NCBI RefSeq assembly: GCF_026212465.1
Contig: NC_080052.1
Coordinates: 17,453,239 to 17,517,238, forward strand
Origin: Amaranthus tricolor
Taxonomy: Eukaryota; Streptophyta; Magnoliopsida; Caryophyllales; Amaranthaceae
Direction: 5' to 3'
Length of the DNA stretch: 64,000 nt
The translations under genes were made by a program, and so were the position numbers. The notes under the pieces were generated by a model. The model saw nothing but the letters and a program-made list of their open reading frames with translations, searched no databases and was not told the DNA's origin. Positions 26,801 through 36,500 of the stretch are shown here, piece by piece; position 1 is the first letter of the stretch, and the number at the start of each line of letters is the position of its first letter.

Positions 26801-28355
26801 GTTTTCCCTCATGTTCTTCCATGACATATTCACCCTAGCATGATGAAGGGCAAAAAATTTTCCCCCCTTCACAGTACACCCCTAAGGTGATAACTTCCCT
26901 TTTTCTTTATATTTTTCATACTATCATATTTGTAGGATAACCCCCAATACAAACATGGCTCAAGTAATTTTGTTACTTCAAGGCTTCAAGTGTTATGAAT
27001 CACTAGAACCAAGTAGAGAATAGGGGTTGTATGGGCCAGTGCTTGGGAGAGCAAGGCAATGGTGAAAAGAAGAGGGTTGTGAAGGCTACCCGAGCGAGCA
27101 TTTGAAGAGGTTTCTGGTAGTAGATTAAAGAATCATGTGCTTGGAAGACCAACTAATTTAGCAAAAAATATGTTTAGGATCCCAAAAGTGACCAAACACC
27201 GAACTGCCAAAAGTCGTGGGGATGAGCATGAAAAAGAGCTACTAGTGGACCCTTGTTTAGGCTTGGAACAAGTTAAGGGGGTGCTTGACAAGGCATCAAA
27301 ATTTTATTTTTAAGCCATGTGTTTTTGAGTTTTGGGGAACTCAAGGAACGAATTCAAAGTGTGGTGAAGCAAGTGAAGCTTGCCGATAAACATCAATCTC
27401 CAAAAGAAACTCTTCAGAGTTAGAGTGAGAAGAAAGGGCCACCATTGAGAGAGAAACTTGTTAAAGCTTTTCCAATGTTATTGATGAGAAACTGAGAATA
27501 GCTCATGTTTTGAGATTTCTGAAGCTACATTTAAGTGCCCATGCACATTTCAAAGAGTGCAAACACAAGAGAGCTCGAGAGAGATTGAGAGTACTTGTAC
27601 TCCATGTACGTTAGCAAATATCATTGATGGCGTTTGATGTTGAGTGAGCTAACACATAGTGAGTGCTTGTATGTGTTGTATCTTTTATGTAATTGTGCAT
27701 ATTACTCAATGAAATACATTTGATGATTGGAATGGTATCCTAAGATACCACAACCATTGTCCTTGTTCTTTTAAGTTTTCCTCTCAGTTTCTATTGCTTG
27801 TTTGCCTCCAATTCAAAATATATTCTAATTCCTTGAAAAAATAACAATATCACCAAGAATAACTCAGCAAATAACGTAATCATAGAGGGAAAACCTCTTC
27901 TTTTAGAAAAAATTAATTCTTTATAAAATTATTATTATTATACAAAGAAAAACTTCATACACAGATAGCAAAATCCTAAGTTCGTATAAAAAGGCAAACA
28001 CATCCCAATTCAAAATACAGCATTCTCATATGATAAACACCAAGATCTCCCACCTTTTATGCAAACATTCATCAACAACCCAGCTCTAAGAAAAAGAAAA
28101 ACTTCTATCTACCAAGAAAAATATTATCATCTGGGTATAAGTTTTCAAATCAATTATTTAGAAATCTTCACAATTTCCCCCCGAAAACAAAGGAGGGCAA
28201 ATAAAAAAGAGAGAATGGAGATAACATACACGATAGCCATAGTAATTCCTGTAATTTCCGAAAGGAGCGACCTCTTTTTTCTTCTTCTTGTTCTTTACAA
28301 CATCCTTATTATTGATATTAAGGTTTTCATGCTCTGTTTTTTTTATTGAGTCCAT
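17895..28355 (-). CDS. Bin3/MePCE-type RNA methyltransferase
   Basis: Eight exons on the minus strand: 28355-28230, 23989-23875, 23792-23745, 20372-20093, 19604-19517, 19393-19328, 18827-18759 and 17984-17895. They join to 882 nt, 293 residues. A Lys-rich N-terminus (20-28) precedes FGNYRNYYGYRVG. The SAM-binding motif I is LDIGCNSG (67-74) and the acidic post-I motif GIDID is at 91-95. The Bin3 signature follows: CLSMTKWVHLNWGDEG (190-205), LEPQPWESY (225-233), and C-terminal GFNRPVLVFRK. The family methylates the gamma-phosphate at RNA 5' ends (7SK, U6 and some precursor RNAs in animals) using S-adenosylmethionine; the plant substrate is not known. Introns 1 (4.2 kb) and 3 (3.4 kb) are swollen by repeats. 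Every junction keeps frame. The insert at about 110-170, between motif II and the signature, is variable in the family. Confidence 0.94.
18239..18677. mobile_element. MITE with CTATGTTTGG ends carrying a nested MITE
   Basis: Ends at 18243-18258 and 18661-18676 are inverted copies (CTATGTTTGGGTAATG against CTATGTTTGGATAACG, 14 of 16). The interior contains purine-rich GGAAGGGAAGG and its complement near the other end. A second element lies inside at about 18337-18518. The pair sits in intron 7 of the methyltransferase gene. Confidence 0.6.
18337..18518. mobile_element. nested short element, AGGGTGTT ends
   Basis: The left end reads AGGGTGTTAAAAATAAACCC with GATGACTCG following. The right end, reverse-complemented, reads AGAGGTGTTCATTCGAGTCA. 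It contains several CCCGAT / CCGACC words. Non-coding, probably a non-autonomous hAT-like element (inference from end style). Confidence 0.5.
21626..21682. repeat. near-perfect 28-bp hairpin with a 1-nt loop
   Basis: Left arm 21626-21653 and right arm 21655-21682 are inverted copies with 27 of 28 positions paired. It begins AATCGAACTAATATTTT and mirrors to AAAATATTAGTTCGATT, with one mismatch (A against A) in the middle. It lies in intron 3 of the methyltransferase gene. Such a tight palindrome could be a degenerate MITE or a recent foldback event; no function is shown. Confidence 0.85.
22190..22680. repeat. dispersed repeat rich in GGGTCTGGGTC words
   Basis: A block with many direct and inverted copies of short words such as GACCTAGATGGGTCT, GGGTCAGGTCTAGTCTG and GACCCTA. 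It resembles the plant non-autonomous repeats composed of [GA]GGTC variants. Boundaries are approximate, there is no ORF, and it lies in intron 3 of the methyltransferase gene. Confidence 0.35.
24810..26880 (-). mobile_element. decayed Ty3/gypsy retrotransposon in intron 1 of the methyltransferase gene
   Basis: Minus-strand pol remnants run from about 26450 down to about 24860. A shared segment of about 60 bp (TAATGCTTGTATTAGAGAG followed by GATTACTCC) occurs at 24831-24867 and 26549-26587 in the same orientation. This suggests remnants of the two LTRs, the left one reduced to a stub. The right copy continues to about 26880 with a TATATAAGGGG promoter-like sequence on the minus strand. The internal part is far shorter than an intact element. 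Frameshifts and stops show it is dead. Confidence 0.75.
25193..25851 (-). pseudogene. gypsy integrase remnant
   Basis: Two overlapping frames on the minus strand. The first (25851-25537) holds the HHCC zinc-binding domain: HEYH, then CIICQQQK. The second (25693-25193) holds the start of the DDE core: TMDFVEALP with the first Asp, and IVSDRDKIL with the second. After FWSELFRLQGTTL the sequence jumps to ALYSQSPPSF, so the segment with the catalytic Glu is missing. Further down, LARRPCDKLVAQFYGPF and KLQLPDISKF (minus strand, about 24900-25010) are the usual C-terminal end of gypsy polyproteins. Frames are broken, so this is not a working enzyme. Confidence 0.85.
26881..28020. other. intron sequence of unknown origin
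   Basis: Part of intron 1 of the methyltransferase gene, less AT-rich than its neighbours at 27000-27650. No recognisable protein is encoded. It may be more of the retroelement or an unrelated LTR, but no repeat ends could be paired. Confidence 0.3.
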
Positions 28356-28556
28356 TTTTACTTCGTTAGTTTCAATGGTGAAGATAATTAGGGTTTTGGT
28401 CTTTTGGAGGGAGATCTCAAGGGTTTATGGCTTCGTACAGCTCCTTTCTGTCTCATGAAGCAATGGGGAAAATTTTTAAAAATGGATAAAGGGTATGTTA
28501 CGAGGAATAGAAACAAATGGGTGGAAAATGAAAGAATAAATAAATTAATACAAAAA

Positions 28557-28780
28557 TCTAGACGAGACGGTCTCATCAATTTGGGTTGGCCCAATTCACG
28601 CGTGTGACAACATTTTAATTTTTTGGATATTTATTAAGGTCAAAATTGATACATTTAAAATCAAAATTGAAAAATGTCCAGAAAATGAAAAAAAAAATGT
28701 TCAGGTTCTTAAACGCGCGGGCCGGCCCAAATTAACGGTCTCATTATAAGCTTGTCTCATCCAAGACCATCTGATAAATT
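28557..28780. mobile_element. MITE-like element, GAGACGGTCTC ends
   Basis: The left side reads GAGACGGTCTCATCAATTTG then GGTTGGCCCA. The right side, reverse-complemented, reads GAGACCGTTAATTTGG then GCCGGCCC. The shared layout (palindrome, AATTTGGG, GGCCC) indicates inverted ends, although they are diverged. It lies just upstream of the methyltransferase start codon (28355) and could influence its promoter. Non-coding. Confidence 0.45.
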
Positions 28781-28845
28781 AAATGTATGAATGAGAATTA
28801 TAGAAAAAATGTTAGTTATGACTTAAAATAAAAACACAAATTGTT

Positions 28846-29412
28846 GAGACCGTTTTAAAGAGACGAACTCAATTGGGGTGGCCCATTAGATTTTCTGAAT
28901 AAATAAAAACGGAAAATGTAATGTAACTGTATGGTTACTCAGTAGGGTTTTAAGATACCTTAAGTAGGCATTTAGAATACGTTAAGTAGGGGTTTAAATA
29001 TGTCAAGTAGATATTTTAAACATATTGAAGTTGTAAAGTAGGTGTTATGTGCTGTAAGTGTGGTGCTTAGGTTATTTGTTGTAAGGGTTTAGGTTATGTG
29101 CTGTAGGTGTTTAGGTTCTTTGTTGTAAGGGTTTAGGTTATGTATTGTAGGTATTTTTGTCATGTGTGTTGTTGGTGTTTAGGTTAATTGTTGTATGCAT
29201 TTATATTATATGCTATAAGAGTTTATGCTATGTGTTGTAGGTGTTTAGGTTATTTGGTGTAGGAGTTTATGTTATGTGCCGTACGTGTTTATATGTCTAC
29301 TTCAGCATTCAAAATACCTACTAAAAATTATAGTAGGTGTTTTGTGAAATGTGTGCACAAAGTAGGTGTTTTAATGAATTGGTTGGGCTTTGAGAGCCGT
29401 CTCTCAAAGAGA
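28846..29412. mobile_element. second GAGACSGTCTC-type element enclosing a minisatellite
   Basis: The left end carries TTGTTGAGACCGTTTTAAAG then GGTGGCCCA. The right end, reverse-complemented, carries CTCTTTGAGAGACGGCTCTC then AAAGCCCAACC. The two ends have the same layout as the element at 28557-28780. The interior is a 22-bp minisatellite (29050-29296). Limits are approximate. Confidence 0.4.
29050..29296. repeat. 22-bp minisatellite, about ten degenerate units
   Basis: Units follow the pattern TGTAGGTGTTTAGGTTATKTGY with period 22 (one unit is 24). The core TTTAGGTTAT contains TTTAGG, one base short of the plant telomere word TTTAGGG. Unit boundaries stay in register from about 29080 to 29288. 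No coding potential. Confidence 0.8.
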
Positions 29413-30639
29413 TACCTACTGAAATAAATATAGGGTAAAATTAATGGAGCAGATTAAAAAAAAATAAAGCAAATTTAATGAAATCATATCATCATACTAT
29501 TTACTAATACAATAAGAGAATCTGACACGTGTCAATGATACAAGAGAGTTTTCCTGCCAAAGAAAATATTCCATAATAAATACTCTATCAAATACACATT
29601 CTGTTAACTTTAAATTGAATTTAATATTGACTTTTCTAATCTGTAAAATACTGATTATATATTGAAACTCTATCAAATGCATATTTGTTAATTATTTGTT
29701 TGAATTTAATATTGGCTTTTCTAATATGTAAAATAGTGATTATAGATGGGGTAAAAAATTATTTCATTCTGAATTCAAATCAATATTATCTATTTAGAAA
29801 AATGACAAATACAATCAATGGTCAACAATTATAATGTCAATAATAAAATTATATCATCAACAACAATATGTTCAGGTAATTGAGTATGAAATAATAATAG
29901 TAAGAAAAAGTAAATTCTTAAAACTTTGATTTATTAATAATACTTTTCTTTTTAAAGTAAAAGTTATTTTTGGTAATTTTGACTTTGGTTGATTTAAATG
30001 ACTAAAACTATTAATTATAGCTTATTTACGATACCGAAAAAAATCAAAATTAAAAATAATTGTCAACTAAAAATAATATTATATTTGAAAACTCTTAAAT
30101 AATGTATTAATATTTAAGATTAACATTAAAATATTCGTCTAATTAATTATTATGCTAACTTTAATATTTACAAATGATAACCAAAATCTTATATGGAATA
30201 ATTTTACAATGATATTTATAATAAAGAATGTTTATTTGTAACATGCCATGACTAGTGTTTGTGTATCGTTATATCATACGTTTACTCATAGGAGTTTGAT
30301 ACAATGTTTGAACACTAATTTAGCCTTTATTTAGTAAATCATAAATTGATATGTTTACTCAAAAAAAATATATTTACTTAGTAAAAAAATTGAATTAGTA
30401 AAAATTATTTTTTGTCAGTAAAAATAGATCAATTATACAAATAATCTTTTAAGAATTAAAATTTTATTATGACTATTCAATAAAAAAATTTCATATAAAT
30501 TAACAAACTAATTAACATATTCATTGCATGAATTTCTTTCATTTTTTCTTTCGAATAACTCAAAACATACTCATTAGTTGAGATGGTTAGAATTATATGT
30601 CCTAAAAAAAAATCTTAGTCTTTAGATCAACCCATAATT
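29413..30639. other. AT-rich intergenic DNA
   Basis: Very AT-rich. A partial direct repeat is present: AACTCTATCAAATRCATAT with TTTGAATTTAATATTG near 29585-29630 and again near 29665-29715, a diverged duplication with a spacing of about 85 bp. Nothing coding is seen. Confidence 0.35.
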
Positions 30640-31990
30640 TTTGAATCATCAATAACAATAGCAACATCAACAACAATTACATCATTAATAACAACAACAA
30701 TCCAGTAGCAACAATAGCATCAAAAAAAACACCAACTACAATAACGAGTAAAACACAAACATTAAATAAGATATATAAATCATCATCATATCCAATGTAT
30801 CCCATCCATGGAAAACTATGATCAGAATTTGGGGAGGAAAGTAAGGCAGCAACCCATACCCATAAAAGATGATGCTGTCAAAGAGTACCCTGGTTCGAGA
30901 AAGGTCCTCAAAATTGATAAATTCCTACAACGAAAAGGACTTAGAGAAATTAAATCCGCCAACTAATATCTTACTATACAAGCTTGGCCCTTAATCATAA
31001 AATTAAAAATAAATAAAGTACATATAAATAGATGAAAAAAGTTAAGTAAAAAACAAAGAAAAAAATTAAAATGTAAAAAGGCAAAGGCAAAAACAAGAAT
31101 ACCAATTGATAAGCGAAAGAGTATCAATAGTCGAAGACATAGATAAGGCGTCTCCAACTACCCCTATTCCTGGTCAAGTCATCAGAGAGAAGTAGGTCAT
31201 GCAAGTCATTTTTTATGTGTTCCTCCTACATTCTCCTAAGTTTTTCTCGACTTCACATACACTCCATTATGATGCTTTCAATCCTCCTCACGAGGGCGAC
31301 AAAATTTTTGCTCTTCACATGTCTAAACCATCTTAATCTATTTTCATGCATCTTTATAGAAATAGGGGCAAGGCCACCCCTAGTCTCTCTCTAAACTCAT
31401 GTTCCTGATTCAATCCATCATTGTGTTACTGCACATCCACCTTAGCATACAAATTTTTGTAACTTACATCTTATGTTCAAATATAGTTTTCTTTATAGGC
31501 CAATATTTTGTCCCATAAAGCAAAGCATGCCTGATTGCAAATAGGTAAAATTTATCTTTTAACCTACATGAAAACTTCCTATCACATAATACTCCGGTGG
31601 TTGCTCGCCACTTGAGCCAACCTGCTTGTATTTGATGTGTAAAATCTCCATTAATCTCCCGATGACCCCGAATAATAGATCCAAAATACGTGAATTTGGT
31701 TGTACTTGCAACAACTTCTTCAACAATGGTCATATGTTGCTCCCCTATCGACGATATCCCACTAAAGTCGCATACCAAATATTCTGTCTTCGTGACTTAC
31801 GCGCAACCTTCTACCTTCTAGAATTGCTTTCCACTTTTCCAAGTTATTATTAACTTCCTCCTTAGTTTCTGCTACCAACACGATATCATGAACAAATAAC
31901 ATATATCACGATACAGTCTCTAAGATCGACTTACAAATCTCTTTCATAATGACCGTAAAAATTAAAGGACTTAATGTCGATCTTTGAACT
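30640..31990 (-). mobile_element. 5'-truncated LINE with decayed reverse transcriptase end
   Basis: On the minus strand the 31990-31460 segment translates as the C-terminal part of a non-LTR reverse transcriptase. It has STLSPLIF, then MLFVHDIVLVAET where the catalytic FADD motif should be, then FTYFGSIIRG, IQAGWLKWRATTGVLCDRK, LKDKFYLFAIRHALLYGTK. 31460-31140 continues with the conserved post-RT region (MLRWMC, LRRM, DLLLSDDLTRNRGSWR) but contains stops. A CAA-rich tract at 30645-30730, which reads TTG on the minus strand, is the probable 3' tail. Upstream sequence is missing, so the copy is truncated and dead. Confidence 0.85.
31464..31778 (-). pseudogene. LINE reverse transcriptase C-terminal fragment
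   Basis: The longest open part of the LINE: 104 codons with the family words FTYFGSIIRG, AGWLKWRATTGVLCD, SCRLKDKFY and RHALLYGTKYW. It is not a host gene. The metal-binding motif upstream reads FVHD in place of FADD, so even an intact copy with this sequence would be inactive. Confidence 0.85.
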
Positions 31991-32199
31991 AAGGTTATAA
32001 ATAAACAATTAAAAATAACATGAATAACATTAAAATTAACACTCAGATAACTAAATAATTGATTAACTAAAACGAGTAATTAATTTCAAGAAAAATATTA
32101 ATCAACAATTAAATTAATACAAATAAATAATATGAAAAACATAAAAATAATAAACAATAATAATAAGAAAAAAAATGCTCTTAAAGTGCACTTCTTATT

Positions 32200-32940
32200 T
32201 TAAGTAATTTGGTAAAAAACCAAACACCAAATCAAATCAAATTGAATAAGCAATTCGGTTTGATTATTATTTTTTTGTTCGATTCAATTAGGATTGAAAT
32301 TTGATATTATTTTAGTGTTTGGTTTGGAATTGATTTTGAGTTTTTAAACTGAAAAAATAAACATCAAATTTTAAGTAAGACTCTCGAATGCACTTCTAAG
32401 GAGTTAAGAACAAATAAAAAATTAAATAAAAATATAACCTAGTGGTACTTCCTTGTGATCAATTATAGATCAAACATGGAAGTGTTGAAACAGGAAATTA
32501 ACAAACTTTAATCCCTTTGTACAACTATGTTGATGAAGTTGAAAAATGACAAATGTTTTATTTAGAGTTTTGTGTGGCTTGATCTAAAACTTATGGTGTA
32601 GTGTATAAGAATTGGGAAATAATTAAGAGTTTAGTTGGAATTTTTAGTACAATTCTTATGTAGTACAATTATATTGCTACAAATTTCAGAAATTCGACGC
32701 AAACTAATAGTTTCGGTGCAACATTCGGTGTAAATCGGTTAATTATGTGCAATTTGGTCGAATTCGGTTAAATTAGTTCAATTTGAATTGACATTTTATA
32801 AATCATTTTTGTTAAAACTGGATTATAAAAAATATGATGAAATTTGAACTGAAAAATCAAAATCAAATTTAATTTAATTTGATTTGGATTTATATTGAAT
32901 CCAAACCAAACACCGAACATACACCCCTACCTTGAACAAT
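32200..32940. mobile_element. degraded non-autonomous element, CGGTTTGGT words
   Basis: Contains AACCAAACACC / GGTTTGGAATTG words in both orientations, and its right edge reads ACACCCCTACC, as in the element nested at 14815-15345. No ORF. Limits are approximate; probably hAT-like by end style. Confidence 0.35.
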
Positions 32941-33533
32941 GCGTTTCTACCAAACCACAAAGGCACTACTCCCAAAGATCATTGATGACCATTAACCACA
33001 TAAGATGAAGAGAGATAATGTGTTTTTAGATAAATTTAGTTGAGAATATAAAACTACTTCCAAAAATAAAATATAGCAAAATCAAATCAACAACTCAAAC
33101 GAAAATTGTCTGAAAATTAACCATGAAGGAATATTTTATCGATATCGCTAAATAATACTCTCTTCGTCCCTTTGAATTTATCACACTGATTTCTAAAAAC
33201 TCTCACAATAGTTTTTTCTATGTATGTCAAACTCAATGGGAATGAGGGAGCATCACTCATGTGGCACGACACGGTACCTAAAAGAGGCTAATGCCTTTAA
33301 ATTGCTAGAAGCATTGAAACATTAGGGACATGACCAATTTTAAGGTCACTTGGATTATGAAAATTGAAGTTTTATCTACAAACCGAATGAAGAAATTGAA
33401 GGGCTTTAGATGTAATCATTTATGCAAGATGTTTCGATGAAGAATCGTTCTGTGGAAGGGCAAAAGAAAAAAAAACTAGAGGAATAATCTACAGCAATGT
33501 AATGTAAGTTTAGACATTTGGGCAGCATGAGTA
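32941..33533. other. intergenic, 3' flank of the glyoxalase gene
   Basis: Probable 3' untranslated and terminator region of the minus-strand glyoxalase I gene near 33300-33533. No coding sequence is seen and no signal is assigned with confidence. Confidence 0.3.
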
Positions 33534-36500
33534 TCATTCCAACTCTTTCAGGAAATCAATGTTATCAACAAATACCTGCACAATAATTATGTTGCCAGAT
33601 CAGTTTTCATGAGCCAAGGGCTATAACAGCAAGCTGAATTTTAATACAAGCTCATTACAACTCCATAGAAATACAAACTAGCAAGGCAAATAGATAGCAA
33701 GAGTATTCCAGAGTGATGAACCATCAATCTAAGAGGTGTACATTTCCAAGTTACAAGGGTAGATTTATTTGGGATGATTGCTCAATGCTTATGGTCGAGA
33801 GGGCTATCGAAAACAATGACTGCACTTGTATTAGCGTTACTAGACAATAATAGATCAACACTCCGTGAGGAGAAAAGAAATAATGATCTGTTCCTCTCAT
33901 TTATGTCCAAACTTGAAAGGAAATTGTGCGCTTGGGTTTTAAATCACTATTTACTAGTTTGTTCTTTCTAGTTTCGTAGGCAAGATAAATAAGTATTTAG
34001 ATCAAGCACGAGCACGGAGCGGGTGAATGGTACGGGAATTTTCATTCCCCAACCCAAATCTGCACAAGTCAAAAAGTGTCCAAAGTTTGCAGTTTTCAGA
34101 GTATTAAGGTATATACTTAACTTTTTAGCCCCTTGTTGCTGGAAATGGTTTATTCTTGAAAGGGCTAAAGATTTATAGTTCTTAGATTTTGGATTATGAT
34201 CGAGTATAATAATAATGACTTATTAAATCACGAGCACTTCTTGATTATGTAAAGGTAACAAATGATGTTTTTACCAAGGGTCAATCGAGTAAGGTTACGT
34301 ACATCCAACCCCCAAACCACTTCTATGTGGAGAGCCATTCAGGACATTAAGGTAATAAAATGTTGTTGTTACTTGCAAAATGACACGACCACTGGACAAG
34401 CACCGTGCGATTGTACCAAATAGGGTTTCTTTCAAGACAAAAAAACCACTACAGGATACAATACCACACAAGAATGAAACATCAAGTTTACAAAACAGTT
34501 CATCCTAGTTCCATTGAAACTAGTGTTTAAAAGATATGATTCTTACTTTTAAAGATGAACCAAGGTGCAAAGCCCAGAAGGAGAATGACATCGTTTTAGA
34601 ATGAACTACAGGTGGATGTACTTGAGAAAATGAAAACAGAAAAGCAGATTACACATTCACAAATAGAATGTTGAATACAAAGTTCATCCTAGTACCCTCG
34701 AAACTTTATAAAGATTTCTTTTCCTTGTTTCAGACGTATTTCAGTTCAGAGACTATAGCAGACCAAAAGAAACCTCTTCTTTAGATTATAACCTATACAT
34801 CTAGTCATCTAGCTGTAATCACCTTCACTAGTTTTTCTCACAAAACAGTCACTATACTTCAGGTTTGTTAACAAATTTACTCTAACTTGTTTTTTATTCA
34901 GTTAATTCACGTTTTCCCTTTGTGTTTTTTTGGGAATCCTAAACCAATTTTTCAGAAAGTTCCATTTATTTTATTTTTCTTCTCCTCTTTCCATTATTCG
35001 TCAAGTTGCTTCCCGTCTATATGTGCATAAAGTGATATTTCTTATCACAAATTAGGTTAGGTTTATGATTGCCAAGGGACTCGATCATGGAGAACATTAA
35101 TGCTCTTAAAACCACCAAGTATACAGCAACATTTCATTGACCCAACGCCATTGAGTGGCTCCCACCTAGGGTGGGGTTTGGGGGGGTCGGATGGCATCCT
35201 TACCCTTATTATATGCTTGTTAGTGATATTGAAGAGGTTGTTTCCAATTGACCTTTGGTAGCAACTTCAAATAAATAAGAAGTGTACATGATGTCTAGAT
35301 AGCCAATGTCTGAGTAACATACCGTTTTCCAACCATCAGGATCAAGACAGGCTGTTATCTTGGTGTTGATACCAGGCAAAGGTCCAGCCTCCCGTGTAAT
35401 CTTTCCTCCACAAAGTTTAATTGCTTCTGCAGTTTTATAAACATCATCTGTGCCAATTGCAATCTGCAGCATCAGGGGTAAAGGTTACCCAGTGACTCGA
35501 TTGATAATAGAAGCAAAAGAAAATAAATTTCCCTAAAAATTAAGCAAGAACGACAAGAGAATAATATCAGAGTTTTCACCATTGACCATGTTCAGATTTC
35601 CTTTGGGAATAACAAAATAATCCGAGCCCAATGGGAGGAAATTTGGGTACAACAGACAGGATTTTCTTCAAGTTGTCATATTTCTAGAACATTCTATGCA
35701 TCTAGAAGAGCACACATCAAATGGAAAGCTACAGCTTTGAGAACACAGTCCAACACATAGTATGAGAAGTTTAATGTTGTACCTCAAAAGGCAAACACAT
35801 AATTCTACTAACCTACTTGAAAGGTCACTCACCACAAAAAAGGGAGCAGGGGTTAGAAGAGATAAAAGGACTGAAATATCAACTCTCAAGGCCACACAAA
35901 AATAGCAACAAAATGCCTTAACCTTAATCCAAAAAGATTGGGTCTGAATCAAAATATCAGTTTCAATGGTCGTATACATGACTCCTTTTGAATTCATTCT
36001 GATTTTCTATCATCTCAATCTGTAAGTCTAATTCCTTCAAATCTTTTTCCACTCCTGCCCTCAAAGTCATCTTCGGTCTTCCTCACCCTCTTTTTAAATC
36101 CTTTGAGCTCCAAGTTTCTCTCTTCCCTTACTGGTTTGCTAGTACCCCGACTTTGCACATGCTACTCTATCTTATATGATTCCCTTTCATCTTCCTCAAT
36201 ATTTGCAACTAATAACCCATTATCATATCTTTGTTTCAAATTCTATCCATCAAGGTACGCCCACTCACCCATCAAAGCATTTGGAGTACCGTTACTCACA
36301 TCTTCCTACTACGATTCTATCTAAAAGCCCAATATTATGATCCATATAGTAGCGTTGGTCTAATGGTCGTTCGATAAAACTAGCTCTTTAGTTTTAAGGG
36401 CACACCTTGATCACATGTGAAAACACTAAATACCTTTAGGAGAACAATTACATGTGAAAATTTGATACATCATGAGCAGCAAAGCATACAGTTCATGAGT

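Noticed and set aside
28388..28607. Overlapping ORFs on both strands upstream of the methyltransferase
   Set aside because: They lie in the probable leader/promoter and MITE edge, carry no motif, and each is the shadow of the other.
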